Assembly (NCBI GenBank): GCA_037893245.1
Contig: JBAIAA010000120.1
Span: 1,488,001 to 1,552,000, forward strand
Direction of reading: 5' to 3'
Length of the DNA stretch: 64,000 nucleotides
Source: Crossaster papposus
Taxonomy: Eukaryota; Echinodermata; Asteroidea; Velatida; Solasteridae
Shown one piece after another: positions 51,956 to 62,800 of the stretch. The position numbers were made by a program, and so were the translations under genes. The notes under the pieces were generated by a model. That model saw only the letters and a list, made by a program, of their open reading frames with translations, had not been told where the DNA came from and ran no database searches. Numbering within the stretch: position 1 is the first letter of the stretch; each line of letters opens with the position of its first letter.

Positions 51956-54900
51956 GTGAGAAATTTTCGTAATTTTCACAACTTTAAAATTGTTTTAAGA
52001 CCATCTGCAGGCCATTTTTAGATGGGAACAAGTTTGTTCTTCACTTTTGAATAGTTTTTTAGTGCTACTTCGCATTATTTAGTGTTCAGAAATCGTAAAG
52101 AATATTGACGTAGTACGCTGTGAAAATACACAACACATTGCGCGTTACGGAAGTTTCGTTCACCACACACGCACGGTTATTATCTGGAGTGAAAAATTAC
52201 AAAGTGACCTTAGATTTTCGTGTTGTAAAGCCCGTGTTCTACGATGTTTTGCCAGAAACATCGACCCCGTAACAACAACCTACGTTCAGGCTAGTTGCAG
52301 TGTGAATTATTCGGTCCGTTCCTGCCTGTTTATACAATTTTCATCTTTCTGGTTTGGAATAAAAAGCGATTTTTCAGTGACGGAAGTTGCCGATTTTTCG
52401 AGAGAACTGGGATTTTATTGTGCACCGAATTTGTTACTCTTAACTTTGATTATGTTGGTTTTTGTTTCATTCGAAAATACCCAATTTTGATTTTGTTTAA
52501 GATATGCAAAGTTACAGTTTCCGAAAGACTATTATTTTCCCAAGTGTTTTTTGTCGTTCATGTTTTTGTGTGATATGTGATGTGGATATAAACCGCATTT
52601 TCTAGGCCTGAAAAATGTCGGATGTGTTCAAATTAATTTGAACTCGGTCGGAGATGACAACGCAACCGTGTACAAATTCCGCAGTATAAAACATCGTGCT
52701 TCTTGTATGTAAATAGCGAACGGCTTTTTGATGAAGAAATTTAAGATGTTAATTTCGTAATTTATCTTTAGATAGTGTGGATTCTTAACTGGGGGAGGGG
52801 GGGGGGGGGGCACAAATATCATGTACTTCATCTTAAACTATTTGATATTTATTAGTACAGTAGGCATAGTAATATTATGAATCACATTTGTGATTTTTTT
52901 AAAACTAATTAGTAATACAATACTAGCGCTACTTTCTTTATTTGTATGTGCTGTTATGAAGAGATTTAATAAAAGTACAAATAAATAAATATGGATTGTT
53001 TTTAAATGTTTGTCGATTAGTCTGGCCTCAGTAAAGCTAGGTTTAAAAAAAGCTTTTTGTCAACCGGCTTTCTTTTTTAAGAATGAAGGAAGCGGCCATT
53101 TTTTTCTTGAGAGTTTTCCAAGATGGCAGATATACTTCTTCCATCGATTTTTTTCAATACAAAAAGTGGGAAAAAAAGATGTTGGCGGTGAAAAGGATGT
53201 GGGCAGGGACAAGAAACCGTTTTTTATTTTTACTTGGCCGGATATTTAATACAGGCCGAAAACTTTATAAAGTGAAAAGAGCGTTATTTTATTCTTTCCT
53301 TTATAATATTTAATTCATCCTGCACAAGTGAATAACCATCTTTATCCCAATATACTAATTATTACAACTACTTAATTATTATAAATTGACGAGTGAAAAC
53401 AGAAAAGGAACAACATTAAGATGTTTATATATGGTAAAATTGATTTTTATAGCATTAACTCACTAATTTTATTCTGTAGATTTCTTTTTCTTTTGGCGAG
53501 TCAGCATAAACCCGAATATTGAAAGAAAATACCATGAACACAGGAAAACTCCATAGCACAGTCTCAAATTAAATGACCTTCCTCTGTTAAACAACCGAGA
53601 AAATTCCATATGACGTACGTATCATACATGTAAATTAAGTCGGACGTTGTGCACGTTTTTTTGCTTCATGTGGACGGAATCCCACTATGATAGGTTTTCA
53701 TTAAAGATAATACAGATTTTTTTGCATTTGTGCCCTTTTCCTGATTATTTTAGAGAAAATAAAAGTCTGGGAGAAAAATTAGGTGCTTCCAGTTTATGAA
53801 TTCAGCCATCTCGGTTAGACTTGCTCAAGGCTGTTCTGTGTTAGGATACTGGAGATTTTGACCCGAGCTGTAAAACTCACAAATTGAGTTAACCGTCAAA
53901 AAATCATTGCTCTTATTAGTGTATACAGGACTCGAGACTTGTTTTTTGTGGAATAAGAATAGTTAATGGAGAAATAGTTATTAGTAAGTATTAATAAAAT
54001 GGGGAAGTGATCTTATGTGCAACTGTAAATTGAAATCTAAGCTTTAACTATAATATTAATTATTTTATCCTCTGCTGATAAAAATTAAATCTAAAAATCT
54101 AAAATCTTGAAATTCACCTCCCCCCCCCATTTAACCTTAAAATGCCCCCCCTCCCCACAAAAAGCGAATAAATAAAATAAAGAATAAAGGCCAATCCTGT
54201 ACTAGAAACTTATTTTTGTGATGGACAAATTCTCCCAATTGTGCTCTAGAAAACCTGCCCAAAAATTAAGAGTTTGTTTCCTAAAAACATTTAAGAAAAA
54301 TAAGAAATGTGTTAGAGATTTTTGTTCGATTGATGAAACCCAAAGCACATAATATATATACGGAGATCTCAATTAAATACACACGGATTTAACCAGGCAA
54401 CACTATTGTATGGTATGAATAATGTACATGTATTCCCAATAGAAATCTTCGTGCAGATAGGTTTACATGCACATCGCTAATGGCAAAATTCAAACTAAGT
54501 AGACAATATGTATCATTTATCTTTACTGTGAAGACATAATATGGCAGCATGGTTTTGGTTATGGCTGAATCGATTAATTGCAACGTCTTTTCACATTTTG
54601 GGGAGAAAAGAAAGTGAGATTGTCATGAAAGGGTATAAAATTAAAAGATTTTGTTGGAAGTTGTTGCGTTTTATTCTTTATGCCTAACTTGATCAGCATT
54701 GTATAAATGTGTGACCGACCTCACAAAAAAGGGTGTATAGTCGTGCTGTGCATTATCATGTAATTGCCCGCACAAGATTGACCGGTTGAAAATTTTGTCA
54801 AAATGTGATTTTCATTTTTCGTCATGAATTACATCTTTAATACCTACAGTTTCAGGTTTTATTCACAGAAATGCTAATTTTGATGAATAAAATGGACCCC

Positions 54901-56535
54901 CAAAAAACCCCAATTTTCAAAGCCTGTTTTTTTCTTCAGTTGTGTAATTTGAACTCCAAGGAAGTAATTGATATGCGAACATGCCGTATCTCCTGAACTG
55001 GAGGAGCTATGTAGCTCTATTATATACAAATGATAGCTGACGTTGTGGGCTTTCCAACCATGTATATAACTTAATTTAACTTGTTTGCGACATAATTCCC
55101 TTTTTGTGGAGTGGCTCACAATTGTTATATATCAATTGATATTGATTCTTTGAACACTTCCTAATTTTTGCTGCACCATTTTGTTGTTTAATTCTAATTA
55201 TCGTCTGTCAGTTGGTGCATGTGGCTATTAAAACGCTGGTAATAATATGTGGTTTACATTTGTCTAGGAAAAATACTTTAACATCTAATATAGTTATCTA
55301 AGTATTTGTGGAACATTGGACAAATTTAAACATGTATCAACTGAACAAAACCAAAAATCTTGTTGTAGGAATTTGAAAATCCTAAAATCTACTTTTTCTT
55401 ATTCTAATACAATTTAAAATGGGATAAACAAAATGGGATGTGATTTTGTTCTCTTCATTTCAAGCACTTTAATACATTTGTAGAATTCAATTTTGTTTAC
55501 TTTCCCGGGAGATAAAATAAAAGAAGTGCATGAAAAAACTGAGATTACATGAAAACATGACTACATGAACACAGATATTACAATGTTAGTCGTATCAGAT
55601 TTGATACATGTACACATGTATGTCACCATCAATTTCACAAATTCTTTTATGTCATGCATATGGCTTACCCAAGACATACAGTATGGTCGTATATGCATGT
55701 ATGCCCTTATTGTATCAACACTATTTATGACCATTTTTTTCATGGTTTTGGGGGTTAATATGAGGTTCAGTTCAGGTTGAGGAAATAGTATGTACGTTTG
55801 TCTATGTTCAGATATGTCAAAAAATATATTCTTAAACAGATATAACTTTGGTCTCTCTTCGTTTGATAGACTGATAGATTTTCTAAGCAAAATGAGAATT
55901 CTATAATTTTATCGAAAAAGTTCTACTATTTCCAGTACTTTTTGTAACTTAGAAAAACAAAATTGCTGGCTTTTGTCTTTCAAAATGGCAAAAATAAATG
56001 TGGTGAGTTGGTTTTTATATGCACAACCCCCACCGCCCCCCCCCCCCTTCCCCCCCGCACTATGATAAAAGAAATTAGTATAGTAATAATAATAACAATT
56101 ATAACAATGAGATGGATTACTTATATATCCGCCTGTCCGCAAATAATCGGACATGAAAACAATCTGACGGGTCCGACCCCTCCCCCATGCAAAAAAATCC
56201 TGGATCCACCCCTGTTAATAGGTTTTGGATTTTGTAAAACAAAACAAATTGTTCCCATGGCGTGAGTCCTCATTGTCCAATTTTAAGGAATTGCAGAACC
56301 GAAATAGTGCAAATCGACTAAACGACATCTAGTATCAGCAATAATAATAGGGGTGCACAAATGAATCACTATTATTATTTTGCATTTTGGGGACTGTTTT
56401 GGGGAAAATTAGTGGGGAGGGGTACGAACGACATTAACTCTCTGAGATCCATAAGAGCATAATTGAAAATTTGCTGCTGAATGATCGATAGAAGGCAAGT
56501 AACACGTCAACAATTCTTGAATTTTCTCTCCACAG
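51956..56535. other. Presumed first intron or upstream DNA of the L3MBTL-like gene
   Basis: AT-rich with two C-rich tracts (near 54120 and 56036-56058) and a 13-nt G tract near 52797. The small ORFs have no recognisable domains. No mobile element with clear borders was seen. Confidence 0.5.
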
Positions 56536-56812
56536 AGAAAACAGTTTTGACCAGTACTTCTGACTGCTGTTTACTAGTCTTCAACAACAGTCTGTACTTC
56601 GGCTCTCACAATGGCAGACACGGAAAATGCAGCATCCGGTAGCGCAGAGCAGCTGCAGGGAAACAAAGTCAAGGCTGAGATGGAGGCTAAGGAAAATCCT
56701 GTTGGGGCGGGGCCAGGGCTTGAGGAAGAACCCAAAGTGGACAGCCAGAAAGCTGACGGTGATCAAGTGGACTTGACGGTACCGGAGGACGACAAACTTG
56801 AAGAAGAAGAAG
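56536..56812 (+). CDS. L3MBTL: L3MBTL-like exon with start codon
   Basis: Acceptor TTCTCTCCACAG is followed by about 75 nt of 5' UTR and ATG at 56611, encoding MADTENAASGSAEQLQGNKV and an acidic continuation. No in-frame ATG precedes it in the exon. Donor GTAAAGTC; phase 1 exit. The start is reasonable but not confirmed by homology. Confidence 0.75.
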
Positions 56813-59800
56813 GTAAAGTCATAATCCTGAAGTCAAATTAGTATCTGGATGGACACTTTCAAATGTTGATACTTAATTGGTGTGACTTTTTTTTCAGTTT
56901 CACCTAAGAAAGACATCTGCTTAAAAAAAAGGGGGGGGGGGGGCGCAGGACAGCTTCACACCGAACATGCTACAAACTGAACATGCTTCAAAATTAAACA
57001 AGACTCTTAAAGCCTAATGTTTGACAAAAAACATTCTTTATAAGACTTGAATAGCTTTTTTTTTTTTAACAAAAAATTGACAACTAGGCAAAGTGTTCAA
57101 GTTTTTGAAATTGTTAATTGAAAAGCCAAAAAAAGCGAAGTACATTAAAGCAGGTTTTTTTGTTTTGTTTCATAGATCCTCCAGTTATTCCCAATGTCGG
57201 AGCAGAAAAACAATCGTCGGAAAACGGTCCCACGTCCTCGTTGCCGCCAGACGAAATGCCAACTCTAGAAAAATCGGATGCAGACCCTCCCAAAGAAGGT
57301 GCCTCCAAAGACCTTGAGATGCCAGAGGGAGGCAGTAAGGAGGAAGAGAACGGCGGTGATGGGGTCAAGGGTCAAAAGGAAGAGGAGGAGCTAGAAGAGG
57401 ATGGTGGGGAGGGAATGGAGTGCATAGAATGGAACGAAGATGGCATAGGGGCCCTTCCTGGTAGCGACATGAAGGTAAGAAAACGGCTAAATTATCTCGG
57501 TATTTTTGCAAAGTAAAAATTCATAGTAATTGTTGTAGTTATTTTGGGAATATTAAAAGCATCAGTTGTCCTTTGAGAATCTATCAATTACAAGTAATTA
57601 ATGAAAGTTATTTTCAGAAATGAGTCAATGGGTTAAAATTGCAAGGGCTTTAACTTGCAATAATCTTTTATTTCTAATTGAAAAGAAAAATGTAAATATT
57701 AATGGTTTAAAAGTTTGTTTAAAAAAAATATATAATTTTTAAGATGTCTTGTATTAATACATGTATATCTATACAAGGTTTGTTTAAATTTATTAACGTC
57801 TTTATGTTTTATAACTGTTTATGATTGCCGTTGCTAATCTATTCTTCAGTTCAAGATGAATGAGTTTGGTGTCTTGGAGCTGATCATGGAAACAGATTCT
57901 CACAGCCAGTCTACCGAGCCCAGCCCATCTCCCAGCCTGACACCCACGCCGGCCAGCGAGGCTGAAAGTGACCTGTCCAGCGAGCGGTCAGCCGTCTTCA
58001 CCAACGACAAGAAATACCCAGCTGCATTGGGTAAGGAGGCACTAGAACTGTTAAAAAGGGACATTTTTTCTTCCTTGCCAAAAACAGGGTTCCAAACTAA
58101 ATTTTCAGGTGATGTATATTGTTTGTGACTAGTATTCATCTGGTTTTTACTTGGGGTTTTAGCTGGTAACCTGTTTTTACTAAGGAATACTGTTTTGTTT
58201 GTGCTTGGCCCCAGAACCAATCAAAAAATGTTTTACTTAGCAAACGACCAATCGTTTGGTTTCTTGCATAAGATCTTCAGAAGGAGCCAGGCAGTAAGCG
58301 ACTGGTATGCGTCTGTGAGCAGTGCTTAAAGGAGGGTCCCATTACACAGTTCTGTAAGTCCGGTCGGTTTTGCAGCCAGTCCTGCGTGGGAGCCTACGCT
58401 AGCAAGTAAGTAATCAGAACGCGTAGTAGTTCCTTCCAGGGATGTAGTCGAGTCCAACACAAGTCCCTGCAAGTCCCTGCAAGTCCCTGCAAGTCCCTGT
58501 AAGTCCCTGCAAGTCCATCACAAGTCATTCAGTTCCAATTCAAATCACAAATCAGCTTTGACAAAAGCATTCCTTTGTCATTGTTCATCCAGTTACTTGT
58601 GACTGCCTTTATGAAGGGACTTGTGACTGGCTTCACAAAAGGACTTGTGAACGGTCTTGCAAAGACTCGACTACAACCCTGGTTCCTTCGCAAGTCAGTC
58701 CCACGTAACAAGTCCGATCACAACTTAATCACACCGTCGTTTTTTTTCTCTAAACCTTTGCTTTGTCTTCGTTATTGGCGAATGGAAATATTTGAAATGT
58801 TGGGTTCATATCAACTGATTGAATGTTTCTGAAGCACAACAGGCACCAGAATGTGGCTGGAGTTTCCGCGATTGGGAGCCTAAAATGACTTTAAGTTTGA
58901 GACAAAGACGAAGCCAGAGATTTGAAAAGGCTACAAACAGCCAGGAAGCTGTTGACCTATATAACCTCTGACATATGGGTCAGCTTATTTAAATATTCAA
59001 ATGCGCACCAATAGGCAGTGAGCATCCGTATATTTGAGAACTATTGCCCAATCAGATTACAGGAAAGGCAGCATTGTCAAGGCACCTTACATCCAATGGC
59101 ATAAGTCGATGCTGCACAATGGGAAAATCCTAGAACTCAAGCTCAAAAAAGATGATTACAAAAACAAAATCCAAATACCTTTTCTTTGTGACTTTTTTTT
59201 TTTTTTAAAGTAAGGCTAAACTCCAAAATGTGTTGTTCCTCATTCTGATAGAGCAGGTGTCATGTTGTTCCATTGATTTCACACTTTCTTGCTCTCCAGG
59301 CAAGGATCCCTGCGTAAGGACTCCGAAAAGAAAAAGAGTTCAAACATGATGCTGAAGAAGAAGGTGGGTCGTAAACCCAAAAGTCCTGGCCCTGAGAGCA
59401 AGGTAAAATGGTTCAAAGTTGTAAAATTGTTACAATTAAGTTAAACTTTTAATCAACGGTTGGCAAATTTAAAGGTAGTATACCACGTTTGCTTTTGCAG
59501 TAATTTTCAAAAGTTAATGGATTAGGGGTTTTGTATTTTATAGCAAGTATTTGTGAGTCTTTGTTTTCCATCTTTCCCGATTGATAACAGGCTCATCTCC
59601 ATGGAGATCTGAAGATGACCATCAACATCAAAGGGATAGACAAATCACCTGTTCCCAATAGACCGGGTAAAGATTCATTGACAAAATGTGCATGCTTTGG
59701 TTTCTTAAAACTTAAATAAAAGTCCAATAAATCACATTTTCAGTATAAACTTTGGCAAACTTGAAGTTGCTCATTGTCTTCATTTTACCGCCACTTACAA

Positions 59801-62800
59801 TCTTTTGTCTTCCAGGTTGGTTGTATTTTAGCACATTCTAACTAACTTTGTAAACTTATTAACCCTCCGACTGGCATCTGGGGCCAAATTCATAAACATG
59901 TAAGCACACAAATTAGCTTAGCACAAAAAAGTCTTGCTCAGTAAAAACAGGTTACCAGCCGAAACTCCATGTTTTTGTCATGCTGAGCAAAAACCAGCTG
60001 AATACCAGTCACAAACAATAAACATCACCTGAAAATTTAGTTTGTAGCCCTGTTTTTTTGCCAAAGAAGAATTTTCATGCTAAGCAAATTTGTGTGTTTG
60101 GTTGTATGGTTATCTTTTTTTCCTCCAAATTCACACTACTTTTAACTCGTCTTTTTCTGTCACAGGCAAGAAGAAAGGCTTTATGTGGAGCACGTATCTA
60201 CAACAGGAGCGGGCGATGGCTTCTCCTGCCAAGTACTTCAGAGATGTAAAAATAAAACCTGCTATTACAAAAAACTCTAGGGCAAAAATTCACAGAAACT
60301 GAAAATTACTCTCAGAAACCACTTCCAGAAACCAATCCCACAAACTACTCCCAGAAACCAATCCCAGAGACCACTCCCAGAAACCAATCATACAAACCAC
60401 TCCCACAAACCACTTCCAGAAACCACTCACAGGAACCACTCACAGGAACCATGCAATCCCAGGAACCAATCCCAGGAACCAATCCCAGGAACCAATCCCA
60501 GGAACCAATCCCAGAAACCAATTCCAGAAACCACTCCCAGAAACCTATCCCACAAACCAATCCCAGAAACCACTTTCAGAAACTAATCCCAGAAACCACT
60601 TCTAGAATTTACTCCCAGAAACCACTCCCAGAAACCAATTCCAGAAACCGATCCCAGGAACCAATTCCAGAGACCACTCCCAGAAACCAATCCCAGGTAC
60701 CAATCCCAGCAACCAATTCCAGAAACCACGTCTAAAAACCAATCCCCAAAACCACTCTCCTGCTCCTAGAAACAAATGTCAGAATAATTCCCTCTTATTA
60801 TCCACAGGCTTTCCCCACCGGCAAAAACAACTTCAAGGTCGGCATGAAGCTTGAAGGCATTGACCCCAAACACCCGAGCCTCTTGTGTGTCCTTACGGTA
60901 GCAGAAGTCCGAGGCTACCGCATCCGATTACACTTTGACGGCTACTCTGAGTGCTACGACTTCTGGGTCAACGCAGACTCCCTGGACATTCAGCCAGCCG
61001 GCTGGTGCGAGAAGACTAACCACAAGCTGCAGTATCCAAAAGGTAAGTCACCTTGCTGCCTTGTCTCCTCCCTGTCTCCCTTACAGATTAGCAACTAAAA
61101 GCAGCCCGCTAATCTCTCTGGAAGGCTGTGGTCAGCTGTGCTATGCTGTAGAACATATGCCTGTGAGGCAGCTGCACGATCTGTCCATTGTGCATTGCAG
61201 CTACTGAACAAAGGCTGCTATAAGTGGTCAAGTGTGTAATCCAGTGCAGTGAGTAAAAGGGAAGCTGATAATAATGGCATCATCAAGGTGATTTATAAAT
61301 AAAACACTTGCTAGATTTAAGTTTTAGTTGTGTTCCAAAAAAAAGTTTGAAAATATTGAACATTTTAAATACAACAAGTGGCAGAAATTATGTGTGCATG
61401 AAATCTGTGAAAGCTCAGCATTTGTAACTGAAATCTTTTTCTCAATTTTGTTTTTTTGTTTGTTTGTTTGCCTTCCATAACAAAATTATGATTGATAAAC
61501 TAGGCAGAGGTAAGTTGAGCTCTGGCTCTGCTTTTGTAATTCTTGGCATGGCGACGTTTCAATGCATTTGTTTACGTTGCAGTCTGAACTTTAATTTTTA
61601 GCCGATCTTCGTTGTTTTTCTTTCCTTTTTTGGCTTGTATTTTTGTTGCTGTTTTAGTTATTAGAAATATTATGTGCAGATATTTCTGCACCCTCTTCCC
61701 CCCTCAGCTATGCAGAGGTCATAAACACCAGAATGCCGTGTGGCCAGGGATCACACCCGATTTTACGATACAACCTGGGAAGCGACATTGTGGGGATCAC
61801 TTCAATGAGGATACGCCTATTTATTTTCTAAAAAAAATTATTTTCAAAAAATGATGGATTAGGGGTTTTGTATTTTATAGCAAGTATACAAATAAACCAC
61901 AAAGGGAAACTGACTAGGTAAATTTGCATAAATCTCAAAGTGAACAAAGAAATTGACAAGGTGGGACATAAACCTGCGACCTCCGGAATACCGAACCGGT
62001 GCTCTACCAACTGAGCTATCTTGCCCTACCAGTATGTTGGCGGTATCAAAAGTTTGGAATGTGTTATACTGACATATGACAGTTATCAACTGCATTGATG
62101 TATTCGTAGCATTTTGTCTAGTATGTGGTACATGTATGTTGCCATTTTCCTTTGTTTTATTTTGATGCCGGTTGTATGACTGTGTTTTAGTTTGCTTCAT
62201 TCCGTGCATCAGACTAATCCTCCCAATAAAATTAGAAGGCAAAGGTAGCACCCTCGGCCGCGCACGCGCCTCTTGTATTTCTAAAGAAGAGGCGCGTGCG
62301 TATTTTGATGACCTTCTTTGTCAAAGGAGCCTGAAGTGAGTACGTATTACCTGAACGTGACTCGAGCGTGTCGGTGCTACCTCAAAATTGGCTGTCGCTG
62401 GATTGTTCTATTTCTATTCTATTTTTCTTTTGTGATAATTTGGCTTGTGTGGTTTCGTTTGTGTTTTTATTTTAAGTAATGGATACACTGTATGCTGTGC
62501 TAGTTGGGCTTGCAGGTTTATGCGTTCAAATTGCAATTGGGATCTGGAAGTGTGATCTGCAAGACTTTCTCAACACAGAAATAAAAGGGAATCAAAATTA
62601 CATTGTATAAACTAAGCATTAACTTTAGCTGTTTTTCAAACCCCAGCTTCATCTCCGTTTTTGGCTTTGTTCATGCACTTTGCAATGGTGATGGAGCCGG
62701 AGACGGAGCGTAAGCAGCTTCATCTGCCTTTTGGGCTTTGTTCATGCACTTTGCAATGGTGATGGAGACGGAGCCTAAGCTGGGGTTTAGAAAAGGACCT

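Noticed and set aside
52295-52573. 92-codon hydrophobic ORF as a small membrane protein
   Set aside because: No family resemblance, AT-rich Phe/Leu/Ile bias expected by chance, and location in the presumed first intron of the L3MBTL-like gene.
58281-58405. Acceptor CTTCAG at 58275-58280 for the FCS exon
   Set aside because: It would put an early stop (after GAR-Q) in the frame inherited from the previous exon; the acceptor eight bases upstream keeps the FCS finger in frame.
60345-60735. Repeat ORFs on both strands rich in NPRNQSQEP or GIGSWDWFLG
   Set aside because: Minisatellite artefacts within an L3MBTL intron.
61950-62030. Functional tRNA gene
   Set aside because: The T-arm is degraded (CAGGTTTATGTCC), the acceptor stem is imperfect, and a second copy with the same non-tRNA body exists at 5964, so it is a SINE.
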